Assembly: GCA_027489295.1 (NCBI GenBank)
Contig: JAIYAA010000159.1
Coordinates: forward strand, 1 to 13,288
Source of the DNA: Sphingomonadales bacterium
GTDB lineage: Bacteria; Pseudomonadota; Alphaproteobacteria; Sphingomonadales; Sphingomonadaceae
Reading direction: 5' to 3'
Length of the DNA stretch: 13,288 nucleotides
Part shown: piece after piece, positions 1-6,704 of the stretch
Layout of the letters: every line of letters begins with the position of its first letter
Numbering within the stretch: position 1 is the stretch's first letter
Translations under genes and position numbers: made by a program
Notes under the pieces: model-generated
Database searches by the model: none
What the model was told of the DNA's origin: nothing
What the model saw: only the letters and a program-made list of their open reading frames with translations

Positions 1-1
1 C

Positions 2-562
2 GGCGGCCCGGCCAAGGGCGCCGCCATCCAGAAGGCCTACAAGGCCGGCAGCGCCGAGGATGCCGCCTTCATCATGAAGAACGCCGAAAGCGTCATCATC
101 GTCCCCGGTTACGGCATGGCGGTGGCGCAGGCCCAGCACGTGCTGCGCGAGATGGCGGACAAGCTGAAGGCGCACGGCGTGCGGGTGAAGTACGCGATCC
201 ATCCGGTCGCCGGCCGCATGCCGGGGCACATGAACGTGCTGCTCGCCGAGGCCAATGTGCCCTATGACGAGGTGTTCGAACTGGAGGACATCAACTCCGA
301 ATTCGCCCAGACCGATGTCGCCTTCGTCATCGGCGCCAACGACGTGACCAACCCGGCCGCCAAGACCGACAAGTCCTCGCCGATCTACGGCATGCCGATC
401 CTCGATGTGGAAAAGGCCAAGACCGTGCTGTTCGTCAAGCGCAGCATGGGCGGCGTCGGCTATGCCGGCGTCGACAACGAGGTTTTCTACCGCGACAACA
501 CGATGATGCTGCTCGCCGATGCTAAGAAGATGGTGGAAGAAATCGTCAAGTCGCTGGACTGA
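2..562 (+). CDS. pntB: NAD(P) transhydrogenase subunit beta, C-terminal part (partial)
   Basis: This is the last 186 codons of the beta subunit of the membrane-bound proton-translocating transhydrogenase, which uses proton flow to move hydride from NADH to NADP+. The open frame runs in from the left edge, so the start is missing. What is visible is domain III, the cytosolic NADP(H)-binding domain. It contains the fingerprint [12 protein letters not shown], the segment [18 protein letters not shown], the acidic stretch [10 protein letters not shown], the [13 protein letters not shown] loop and the near-terminal [15 protein letters not shown]. These are hallmarks of PntB and leave little doubt. 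The membrane-spanning domain II and the alpha subunit gene would lie outside the window to the left. The stop is 12 bases before the GTG of the next gene, so the two are probably co-transcribed. Confidence 0.97.
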   Translation, partial: GGPAKGAAIQKAYKAGSAEDAAFIMKNAESVIIVPGYGMAVAQAQHVLREMADKLKAHGVRVKYAIHPVAGRMPGHMNVLLAEANVPYDEVFELEDINSEFAQTDVAFVIGANDVTNPAAKTDKSSPIYGMPILDVEKAKTVLFVKRSMGGVGYAGVDNEVFYRDNTMMLLADAKKMVEEIVKSLD

Positions 563-574
563 TCGGGGGATGGG

Positions 575-1447
575 GTGATCGGATCGATATTGGGCGGCGC
601 GTTCCGCCTGCTGCGGCAGCACCCGCTGTCGGTGCTGGTCTGGTCGATCCTGTACCTTCTGGGCATCTTCGCGATCGGCCTGGTGCGGATCGCGATTGCC
701 CCCGCAGCATCCGACGGCCTGGCGGCAATGTTACTGCCGGCGCTGCTCACCCAGGCGCTGACGATCGCGCTGGTCGCCGTGCTGATCACGGCAGCGACCC
801 GCGCGACGCTCCACCCCTATAAGCGCGGCGCCTGCTATCTGCGGCTGGGGGCGAACGAACTGCGCGTGTTCCTGCTGTTGGCGATGCTGACGGTCGCCAC
901 CGCCGTCGCCATGTTCCTGCTGACGCTGGCCAATGGCTTTCTGCTCGGGCCGCTCAGTTGGCTGGTACCGAGCGAGTCCGTCCGCCAGTCCCTGGCGACG
1001 GCGCTGCTGCTCGCCGAACTGGTCATGCTTTTGTTCGTGCAGACCCGGCTCTCGATCGCGCTGCCGCTCACCTATCTCTACGAAGCGATCACCGTTGACG
1101 AAGCATGGGCGCAGTCCCGCGGGCATTTCTGGTCCATCTTCGGGGCGTTCGCCGTGCTCGCGCTGCTGTTGCTTGGCGGCCTTGTGGTACTGCTGGCGCT
1201 GTTCTTCCTGCCCGCATTGTCGCTGTTGATGCAGAGCGGGTTGAATGCTGCAGCCATTGCCCAGACCTTGCTGATGATCGTGATTGCCGCAAAAAATATG
1301 CCTGCCGTCGCGCAACTTGTCCTGATAGCGGCGCTCCTGATCTTGATGGCGCTGAGTTTCGTGCTGACAACGGCAACGCTGGCGAGTGCCGCGCGCATGA
1401 TGCTCGGCCTCAGGGATGGTCAGATCGAGGATCTCCGCCGCCGCTGA
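575..1447 (+). CDS. Multi-pass inner-membrane protein of unknown function
   Basis: The protein has 290 residues and about six hydrophobic helices, around residues 18-41, 50-75, 95-118, 139-168, 187-212 and 244-270. Basic loops (for example HPYKRGACYLRLG, 80-92) and an arginine-rich C-terminus are expected on the cytoplasmic side. The start is GTG at 575: the ATG at 570 is in another frame and hits a stop after two codons, and a GGGGGA ribosome-binding stretch precedes it. The segment EAWAQSRGHFWSIFGAF (175-191) recalls loosely related bacterial membrane proteins of the YciC or glycerophosphodiester-phosphodiesterase membrane-domain kind, but this is only an impression. No catalytic motif is visible. 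It follows pntB by 12 bases, so it may be expressed from the pnt operon, but a link to transhydrogenase activity is not supported by the sequence. Confidence 0.8.
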   Translation: MIGSILGGAFRLLRQHPLSVLVWSILYLLGIFAIGLVRIAIAPAASDGLAAMLLPALLTQALTIALVAVLITAATRATLHPYKRGACYLRLGANELRVFLLLAMLTVATAVAMFLLTLANGFLLGPLSWLVPSESVRQSLATALLLAELVMLLFVQTRLSIALPLTYLYEAITVDEAWAQSRGHFWSIFGAFAVLALLLLGGLVVLLALFFLPALSLLMQSGLNAAAIAQTLLMIVIAAKNMPAVAQLVLIAALLILMALSFVLTTATLASAARMMLGLRDGQIEDLRRR

Positions 1448-1484
1448 GCCGACGATACTTTGCTCCGCTTTGGCGACTTTCATG

Positions 1485-1491
1485 CTATACA
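1485..1491 (+). promoter_or_regulatory. Possible -10 element of the MarR-type regulator gene
   Basis: The sequence CTATACA in the gap behind the upstream membrane gene resembles a -10 box (TATACA). No good -35 lies at 16-18 bases; the nearest TTG-starting hexamer (TTGCTC, 1460-1465) is 19-20 bases away. A start here would place both downstream inverted repeats within the 5' untranslated leader. The call is weak. Confidence 0.28.
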
Positions 1492-1501
1492 GGGCCTCTT
1501 C

Positions 1502-1541
1502 GCTCCGAATTGGAGGAATCGCGACTCCGCCATTTCGGAGC
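1502..1541. repeat. Inverted repeat 1 upstream of the MarR-type regulator
   Basis: The 8-base arms GCTCCGAA (1502-1509) and TTCGGAGC (1534-1541) are exact reverse complements separated by 24 bases. Inside them a second pair, GGAG (1512-1515) and CTCC (1525-1528), allows a nested stem. It can act as DNA operator half-sites or as an RNA stem in the leader. There is no T-run, so a simple intrinsic terminator is unlikely. Confidence 0.6.
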
Positions 1542-1545
1542 AATG

Positions 1546-1571
1546 CGGCATCTGTTGGGGAACAGATGCCG
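1546..1571. repeat. Perfect 11-bp hairpin with GGGG loop just upstream of a ribosome binding site
   Basis: CGGCATCTGTT (1546-1556), the loop GGGG (1557-1560) and AACAGATGCCG (1561-1571) form an uninterrupted 11-base-pair stem. It ends a few bases before the AAGGGGG ribosome binding stretch (1576-1582) of the regulator gene whose ATG is at 1589. Together with the preceding inverted repeat it makes a two-hairpin leader. Likely roles are an autoregulatory operator or translational control; no T-run follows on either strand. Confidence 0.7.
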
Positions 1572-1588
1572 AACCAAGGGGGCGGAGC

Positions 1589-2533
1589 ATGTACGAGCTG
1601 GCGAATTTGGGCGATGCAACGCCCATCACCTACGATCTGGCCCAGGACGTTGCGCTGATCATCGCCGAGCCCGGGCCCGGGCGGGACCTGGCGCAGCGAA
1701 CGGCGCTGCTGGCCGGCTTCCAGATGCGCGCGCCGCTCGGTGCGGAAGCGGCGCTGCAGGCGATGGTGCTGCTCGATGGCGTGCGCCTGGTGATTCTGGA
1801 AACCGCCAGCGTCGACGAGGCGCTACTCGAGCCGCTGCTCGCCCGTCTGGGCGCGCTGGTCGAGACCTGCGCGGTACCGATGATCGCCACGGTGCTGCCC
1901 GAACACATCGATGCGGCGGCCGCGCTGTTGCCGCACGAGGTGATGCTGCAATGCGCCCCCAGCGAGGCCGATCGCCTGAGCGCGGCGCTGTTCGCCGGGC
2001 GCGAGCCGATCGTGCGCCTGCATGACGGAATGCGCGACGAGGAAGTGCTGCGGATGCGCCGCTTCCAGGAGGAAGTCGCCCGCATCGCCGATTCGCTCGC
2101 CCGGCTGACGCGCAGCGACCTGGGAGAGCAGAAGGGTCTGGTGCGCACCCCCGCTTTCGCCTTTGCGGCGGAAACGGAGGCCGACGCGGCGACCCCCAGC
2201 GAGATCCGCCGAGTGATCCGCGCCCGGCGCATGCGCGCGGAGTTTTTCGAAGGCGACCTGTTCGCCGATCCCGCATGGGACATGCTGCTCGATCTGTTTG
2301 CCGCCGATCTGGAGCATCGCCAGATCTCGGTCTCCAGTCTCTGTATCGCCGCCGCAGTGCCGCCGACGACGGCGCTGCGCTGGATCGGAACGCTGAGCCA
2401 AGCGGGCCTGTTCGACCGTAGGGCCGATCCCAGCGATCGCCGCCGCGCCTATATCGCGCTGAGCGACGCCGCGCGGCATGGCATGCTGCGCTATATCGGC
2501 GCGGTGAAGCGGGCGGGTCTCTCGCTGGTGTGA
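1589..2533 (+). CDS. MarR-type winged-helix regulator with an extra N-terminal domain
   Basis: This 314-residue protein is read from the ATG at 1589, which has an AAGGGGG ribosome binding site seven bases upstream. The frame stays open further upstream to about 1460, but that stretch holds the inverted repeats and reads as non-coding. Residues 1-145 form an alternating hydrophobic/helical domain (VALIIAEPG, VRLVILETASVDEALLEPLL, PMIATVLPEHID) that suggests a degenerate response-receiver-like fold. Residues 147-175 look like a helical, coiled linker. Residues 225-310 are a MarR-type winged helix-turn-helix: SVSSLCIAAAVPPTTALRWI is the recognition-helix region and RRADPSDRRRAYIALSD is the typical wing. 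The usual MarR protein has only about 150 residues, so this one is twice as long. DNA binding is well supported; the signal and targets are unknown. A promoter and two hairpins in its leader suggest autoregulation. Confidence 0.85.
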   Translation: MYELANLGDATPITYDLAQDVALIIAEPGPGRDLAQRTALLAGFQMRAPLGAEAALQAMVLLDGVRLVILETASVDEALLEPLLARLGALVETCAVPMIATVLPEHIDAAAALLPHEVMLQCAPSEADRLSAALFAGREPIVRLHDGMRDEEVLRMRRFQEEVARIADSLARLTRSDLGEQKGLVRTPAFAFAAETEADAATPSEIRRVIRARRMRAEFFEGDLFADPAWDMLLDLFAADLEHRQISVSSLCIAAAVPPTTALRWIGTLSQAGLFDRRADPSDRRRAYIALSDAARHGMLRYIGAVKRAGLSLV

Positions 2534-2629
2534 CCGATTCCGCGTAATCCCGGGTCGGCTATGAGGGGCGCGATCGCGGTGCTAACGGCGTCTGAAACGG
2601 GGTGGCGAAGGGCGTTTGTGCGACAGGCG

Positions 2630-2657
2630 TTGACCTGTGCGCGAAATCGCGTACATC
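2630..2657 (+). promoter_or_regulatory. Probable promoter of the tRNA-Val gene
   Basis: TTGACC (2630-2635) and TACATC (2652-2657) sit 16 bases apart and are respectable -35 and -10 elements. Transcription would begin about ten bases before the mature tRNA at 2675. The rest of the gap from 2534 holds no gene. Confidence 0.55.
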
Positions 2658-2674
2658 GCCGGCTTCCCGGAAAC

Positions 2675-2750
2675 GGGCGGTTAGCTCAGTTGGTAGAGCA
2701 TCTCGTTTACACCGAGAGGGTCGGCGGTTCGAGCCCGTCACCGCCCACCA
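2675..2750 (+). tRNA. tRNA-Val (anticodon UAC)
   Basis: The 76-base cloverleaf can be folded by hand. Acceptor arms are GGGCGGT (2675-2681) with ACCGCCC (2740-2746); the D stem is GCTC/GAGC; the anticodon stem is TCTCG/CGAGA (2701-2705 with 2713-2717), carrying the loop TTTACAC with anticodon TAC at 2708-2710. The T stem is GGCGG/CCGTC around TTCGAGC, with one G-U pair. The discriminator is A and the CCA tail is encoded (2748-2750). It reads GUA and, through modification of U34, probably other valine codons. tRNA 3' ends are common phage attachment sites, which matters for the lysis-like genes that follow; no second copy of the tRNA end was found in the window. Confidence 0.97.
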
Positions 2751-2787
2751 GGATCCTTCTCCTATCGCTATCGCTGTACGGTCAGCG

Positions 2788-2811
2788 CCCGCGCATGTAT
2801 TCCGGCGCGGG
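2788..2811. terminator. GC-rich hairpin behind the tRNA, possible terminator
   Basis: CCCGCGC (2788-2794) and GCGCGGG (2805-2811) form a 7-base-pair stem with a 10-base loop, 38 bases after the tRNA. No clear T-run follows, so it would be a weak or factor-dependent terminator or only a processing structure. Confidence 0.3.
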
Positions 2812-2819
2812 GCATCCCG

Positions 2820-3000
2820 GGCTTCCGAAGAACTTTCAAATAACTCAATCGCATGACCGCGGCATTCGGTCACTGCGCCAAGCATCTTGTTTGATCCCGT
2901 TGACTTCGAACGAAGATGTGCAAGAAATATGGACGGGGTCCAGCAGTAAAATCGTGAGTCGCAACCGGCGTTGTTGAGAATGCCGAGAGTTCCGTTTGTC
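2820..3000. other. AT-richer intergenic stretch with small palindromes
   Basis: The gap between the tRNA and the next genes is clearly less GC-rich than the rest of the window. It holds TGACCG/CGGTCA (2854-2859 with 2867-2872, 7-base loop) and CTTCG-AA-CGAAG (2904-2915). The latter overlaps TTGACT (2900-2905), a good -35; AT-rich candidates for the -10 (GAAATA or AAATAT, 2924-2930) lie 18-19 bases further. This is the likely regulated promoter of the membrane-protein/hydrolase block. No convincing gene lies within it. Confidence 0.45.
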
Positions 3001-3020
3001 CGCTTCGGGGGAGGGTGGGA

Positions 3021-3080
3021 ATGGAGTGCGTCGTCGAGTCTGTCGTGCCTTGCCCGTTACGGCGGGTTGGCCGGCAATGA
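3021..3080 (+). CDS. Possible 19-residue upstream ORF coupled to the membrane protein gene
   Basis: An ATG at 3021 follows the purine-rich ribosome binding stretch GGGGGAGGGTGGGA. Nineteen codons later the frame ends in a TGA (3078-3080) that overlaps the ATG (3077) of the next gene as ATGA. The downstream ATG has no visible Shine-Dalgarno of its own, so ribosomes finishing this short frame could restart on it. The peptide would carry valines, two cysteines and a basic tail and is probably not functional as such. The alternative is that the downstream protein begins earlier in its own frame, at GTG 3026 or TTG 2996, using the same ribosome binding stretch; the sequence alone cannot decide. 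Confidence 0.35.
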   Translation: MECVVESVVPCPLRRVGRQ

Positions 3081-4204
3081 ACATCGCGGATCTGGCCTTG
3101 AAGGAGCGCGACTCCGCGGGCGTGGAGGTGCTGCAATTCTATGCGCGCAAGCCGCCGGAATATGCCGTCTACCAAACCAGCGAGCGCGTCACGATCCAGT
3201 TCGCCGATGCCCCCGACAAGGCGGACGAGCAGCGCAAGGCGCTGGCGCAGCTCGCACCGCTGCGGGGCGAGCTGAACGGGCTGATCGACGGCTGGCGCGA
3301 TGCTCCGAACCGGGTGCTCGATCGGCCGGCCTGGTTGTGGCGACTGGCGGGCGAAAGCCGCGGCGCGCGCCTCCGCCGGCGGGCCGCCCGCTATGATCGG
3401 CGAGTTGCGGATGCGCTGGTGGTGGCGCTGGAAGGCGATCTGACCGGCGGCGGCGCGGTGCTGGAAAATGTGAAGAGCGAGGTGCTGGCGGAGCGGGTCG
3501 GCTGGGCGCGCTTCCAGTATCTGATCGCTGCCGTTCTGCTCGCACTGGGATTCATGCTGTTCGCCAGCCTTATCGCGGCCTGGCAGCAGGCCGCCTTGTG
3601 CCCGCCCGCCCGGGACCCCCGCTGCTTCGATCACGCGACCGATCTCTGGCGTGGCGGCATGGCGGGGGCGCTGGGCAGCTTCTTCTCGATCGCGCTGGCG
3701 ATCCGCGGGCGCACCGTTCTGCCCGATCTCAATCGTCAGGCAAACATGATGGATGCGGCGCTGCGCGTCGCCATCGGCATTATCGCGGGCGTCGTGTTCG
3801 TGGCGCTGGTGCTGTCCGGCTTTGTCAATCTCGCGATCGGCCGCAGCGATCCCGCCGTGGCGGGCACGCTCTATATCGGACTCTGCGGATTCCTGGCGGG
3901 ATTCAGCGAGCGGATGGTGCCGGACCTGCTTGCCAAGGCGGAGGCGCGAACCGGCGAGCGACCGGTGCTGCGCAAGCCGGAGCCCGAACTGGAGGCGAAG
4001 CCGGAACCGGGTGCCGCGCCGACGGGCCGCACCGGCGGAGCGGCTGCCCCCGCAGCGCTCGGCTCCGAACCGGAAGTCGCTGAGGCGCATGTCGACGGCT
4101 GTGTCGCCGATGTGCCGATCGCAGAGGCGGAACTGACGCCGGACGCGATGCTGCCAGTCGCCTCGGGCGGTGTCGCCCTCACGCCGGAAGGATCCTCGCG
4201 ATGA
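3077..4204 (+). CDS. Four-helix membrane protein of unknown function, partner of the hydrolase gene
   Basis: The protein has 375 residues from the ATG at 3077; starts at 3026 (GTG) or 2996 (TTG) are in frame and would add a basic extension. Residues 1-145 are soluble and charged, with a basic patch (RGARLRRRAARYDRR, 96-109). Hydrophobic helices lie near 147-169, 193-210, 230-252 and 261-276. The last is followed by the amphipathic motif GFSERMVPDLLAK (274-286), which looks conserved in otherwise uncharacterised membrane proteins. Residues 295-375 are a low-complexity Pro/Ala/Glu tail with a KPEPE/KPEPG near-repeat. There is no signal peptide and no enzyme motif. The stop overlaps the ATG of the peptidoglycan hydrolase gene as ATGA (4201-4204), so the two are translationally coupled and probably work together. 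A holin-like, anchoring or regulatory role is inference only. Confidence 0.8.
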   Translation: MNIADLALKERDSAGVEVLQFYARKPPEYAVYQTSERVTIQFADAPDKADEQRKALAQLAPLRGELNGLIDGWRDAPNRVLDRPAWLWRLAGESRGARLRRRAARYDRRVADALVVALEGDLTGGGAVLENVKSEVLAERVGWARFQYLIAAVLLALGFMLFASLIAAWQQAALCPPARDPRCFDHATDLWRGGMAGALGSFFSIALAIRGRTVLPDLNRQANMMDAALRVAIGIIAGVVFVALVLSGFVNLAIGRSDPAVAGTLYIGLCGFLAGFSERMVPDLLAKAEARTGERPVLRKPEPELEAKPEPGAAPTGRTGGAAAPAALGSEPEVAEAHVDGCVADVPIAEAELTPDAMLPVASGGVALTPEGSSR

Positions 4205-5736
4205 CCTTCTCGCTCACCTGGCTGCCAGAGGTGCTGGAGCGCGCGGGGCTGCGCGTGGCGGAAACCGCCGACTGGCGAACGCGCGGGCGCGGCGAAATGG
4301 GTCCGGTACGCGGAGTGATGTGCCACCACACCGGCACCATCGCCGGCGGCAACATGCCCACGCTGGACCTGCTGATCCGCGGACGCTCCGACCTCGCAGG
4401 TCCGCTCTGCCAGCTTGCCCTCGGCCGCGACGGCACCTTTTACGTCGTGGCCGCAGGGCGCGCGAACCATGCCGGGCCCGGACGCTGGGAAGGCATCGAG
4501 ACCGGCAATTCGAGCTTCATCGGGATCGAGGCGGAAAATGGCGGACGTCCCCAGGATCTCTGGCCGGACGTGCAGATCGATGCCTATCAGCGGGGTGTGG
4601 CGGCCATCCTCGCCCATATCGGCGCGCCTGCCACCCTGTGCTGCGGCCATAAGGAATGGGCGCCGGGCCGCAAGAACGATCCGCTGTTCGACATGGCCGG
4701 CTTCCGTGCGAAGGTGCAGTTGCTCCTGTCCGGGCGCACGCCGCCACCGCCGATCGCCGCGGTGGACGATCGGAACCGGCCGACTCTGCGCCGGGGGATG
4801 CGCGGCGATACGGTACGGGATCTGCAGAAGGCGCTCGGACTGGAGCTGGACGGCATCTTCGGTGGCGCGACCGAGGCTGCGGTGCGCGCCTGGCAGCGTC
4901 GGCACGGGCTGGTGCCCGACGGAATCGTCGGGCCGCGCGCGTGGGAGGTGCTCGACCAGCCGGTGGCGGACACTCAGGCGATGCTGGCAGTGGTGCAGCA
5001 GGCGCCGGTCGATCCTTCGCCGCCGGCGTCGCAGGTCGACCTGGTCGATCTGCCGTTCCTCAAGGTCGCGTTCCCCGAGAGCCTGCCCGCCGAACTCGCG
5101 CGCTGGGTGGAACCGATGCAGCGCGCCTGCCGCCGCTTCGGCATCGATACCGATCGCGAGATCTGCAGCTTCCTCGCCAATATCGGCGTCGAAAGCGGCG
5201 GTCTGACGCGCCTGTCGGAGAGCCTGAACTACAGCGTGCAGGGGCTGCTCGGCACCTTTGGGCGGCACCGGATCAGCGAGGCCGATGCTCGCCGGCTGGG
5301 GCGCAAGCCGGGCGAGCGCAGCCTGCCCCTGGCGCGGCAGGAGGAATTGGCGAACCTGCTCTACGGTGGCGACTGGGGTCGCACGAATTTGGGCAATACC
5401 GAGCCGGGGGATGGCTGGCGGTTCCGCGGCTATGGTCCCAAGCAGCTGACCGGGCGGGGGAATTGCAGCAGGTTCGCCGGCGCCGTGCAGCTGCCGCTGG
5501 CGCAGATCCCCGATTTTCTCCGCACGCCCGATGGCGGCTGCCTGGGCGCGGGGTGGTTCTGGCAGGCGCACGGGCTCGACCGCTATGCGGCGACGCCGGG
5601 CCTTGGCGACGATCGACGTGCGATCAATGGCGGCGAGCTGGGGCTTGCCGAGGTGGAGCAGCGCTTCGACCGTTTGATGGCGGAGATGGCGCGTCGGCGG
5701 GCGTCCGCGCCAGCATCGGCGCCGGCTGCGCCCTAG
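4201..5736 (+). CDS. Three-domain peptidoglycan hydrolase: zinc amidase, PG-binding, GH19
   Basis: This 511-residue protein probably cuts peptidoglycan at two bonds. Residues 30-175 are an Amidase_2 (N-acetylmuramoyl-L-alanine amidase) domain: MCHHTG supplies the first zinc histidine (42 or 43), GIEAEN the glutamate (E110), CGHKEW the second histidine (H150), and GRKND gives K158 and D160 in the AmpD-like K-x-D spacing. Residues 195-252 are a PG_binding_1 domain (RGDTVRDLQKALGLELDG, TEAAVRAWQRRHGL, DGIVGPRAWEVL). Residues 295-495 are a GH19 chitinase/lysozyme-like domain with E331 (GVESGGL), E340 (LSESLNYS) and the motif RFRGYGPKQLTGRGN, where the usual aromatic after GRGN is C422. No signal peptide is present, as in phage endolysins that need a holin. 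It is coupled by ATGA to the upstream membrane protein. Its stop shares the palindrome CTAG with the convergent acetyltransferase stop. Confidence 0.93.
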   Translation: MTFSLTWLPEVLERAGLRVAETADWRTRGRGEMGPVRGVMCHHTGTIAGGNMPTLDLLIRGRSDLAGPLCQLALGRDGTFYVVAAGRANHAGPGRWEGIETGNSSFIGIEAENGGRPQDLWPDVQIDAYQRGVAAILAHIGAPATLCCGHKEWAPGRKNDPLFDMAGFRAKVQLLLSGRTPPPPIAAVDDRNRPTLRRGMRGDTVRDLQKALGLELDGIFGGATEAAVRAWQRRHGLVPDGIVGPRAWEVLDQPVADTQAMLAVVQQAPVDPSPPASQVDLVDLPFLKVAFPESLPAELARWVEPMQRACRRFGIDTDREICSFLANIGVESGGLTRLSESLNYSVQGLLGTFGRHRISEADARRLGRKPGERSLPLARQEELANLLYGGDWGRTNLGNTEPGDGWRFRGYGPKQLTGRGNCSRFAGAVQLPLAQIPDFLRTPDGGCLGAGWFWQAHGLDRYAATPGLGDDRRAINGGELGLAEVEQRFDRLMAEMARRRASAPASAPAAP

Positions 5737-6704
5737 TCGCGATGCTCGGCTAGCCGAACGGTCATGTTGTTCTGGGCATCGCCATAGAGGGACACCGCCG
5801 CCGGTTGCACCAGCACGCTGTAGGGAGGCACGTCGTCGAGCAGCCAGACATTGCCGCCAATCGTGCTGCCACGGCCGATCGTCACCCTGCCCAGGATCGT
5901 CGCACCGGCATACACGATTACGTCGTCTTCAAGGATCGGATGGCGGGCGAAGCGGCTGCGCGGGCCTGCCGGCGCCAGCCCCAGTGGGCTCCGCGCGCCA
6001 AGCGTGACGTGCTGGTACAGCCGCACGTTGCGGCCGATGATCGCCGTCTCGCCGATCACCACGCCGGTGCCGTGATCGATGAAGAAGCTGGGGCCGATCG
6101 TCGCCGCCGGGTGGATGTCGATACCGGTGCGGGCATTGGCGAGCTCGGATAGGATACGTGCGACGATCACCGCGCCGAGCCCGTGCAGTTGGTGGGCGAT
6201 GCGATAGTGGAGGATCGCCAGCGCGCCGGGATAGCTGATCAGGATCTCGTCCACGCTGCGTGCCGCGGGATCGCCGACGAATGCGGCATCGACATCCTCG
6301 TCCAGCAGCGCGCGTATCTCGGGCAGCGCCGCGGCGAACAGCCGGACGAGCAAGTCCGGTTGATCGCTTTCGAACGGAGTGGCGCTGTGGAGCTGCCAAT
6401 AGTCGAACTCCGCGGCCAGTTGTTCACGCAGGATGGCCAGCGAATGCGCGAGTTGCTCGGCAACGAAATCGTCCTCGCGGGCGATCCCGCCGCGAAAGCC
6501 GCCCAAGCGCGTGGGGAACAGCGCGGCCGCCACATGCTCCATGAAGCGTGTGAGCTCCGCCAGCGCGGGGAATCGAGACAGGCCGCGATGCTCGGCGCGC
6601 CGCTCGCGCCAGGACGAGCGGACCGTGTTGAGCGCCGAGACCGCATCGGCGATCTCGCCGGCGAACGGGTGACCGGAAACCACCGTGTCAGGCCGTAGCA
6701 GCAT
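5733..6704 (-). CDS. epsC: Serine O-acetyltransferase (EpsC/CysE type)
   Basis: The enzyme transfers acetyl from acetyl-CoA to L-serine, giving O-acetylserine for cysteine synthesis in the cytoplasm. Of its 323 residues, the N-terminal half is helical and ends in the family signature SYPGALAILHYRIAHQLH (157-174). From about 190 a left-handed beta-helix of hexapeptide repeats begins: GIDIHPAATIG, FIDHGTGVVIGETAIIG, VRLYQHVTLGARS. By comparison with E. coli CysE, D196 and H211 are the catalytic pair. The segment RHPILEDDVIVYAGATILGRVTIG and IGGNVWL fit the longer EpsC-type enzymes better than classic CysE (about 270 residues). The C-terminus lacks the well-known CysE tail ending in isoleucine that docks into cysteine synthase; here it ends in HRD. 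The ATG lies 17 bases inside the end of the upstream symporter gene, so the two are translationally coupled. Confidence 0.93.
   Translation of the reverse strand: MLLRPDTVVSGHPFAGEIADAVSALNTVRSSWRERRAEHRGLSRFPALAELTRFMEHVAAALFPTRLGGFRGGIAREDDFVAEQLAHSLAILREQLAAEFDYWQLHSATPFESDQPDLLVRLFAAALPEIRALLDEDVDAAFVGDPAARSVDEILISYPGALAILHYRIAHQLHGLGAVIVARILSELANARTGIDIHPAATIGPSFFIDHGTGVVIGETAIIGRNVRLYQHVTLGARSPLGLAPAGPRSRFARHPILEDDVIVYAGATILGRVTIGRGSTIGGNVWLLDDVPPYSVLVQPAAVSLYGDAQNNMTVRLAEHRD

Noticed and set aside
3871..5571. A 566-codon minus-strand frame opposite the membrane protein and hydrolase genes
   Set aside because: No domain pattern is recognisable, while the plus strand shows clear amidase, PG-binding and GH19 motifs over the same bases.
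2675..5736. An intact prophage or integrative element at tRNA-Val
   Set aside because: No integrase, no structural phage gene and no second copy of the tRNA 3' end were found within the window; codon use of the two genes looks like that of the neighbours. Only an old, domesticated origin remains possible.
5746..5757. The 12-base palindrome TCGGCTAGCCGA as a terminator of the hydrolase gene
   Set aside because: It lies inside the acetyltransferase coding sequence, leaves only a CTAG loop on a four-pair stem, and is not followed by a T-run.
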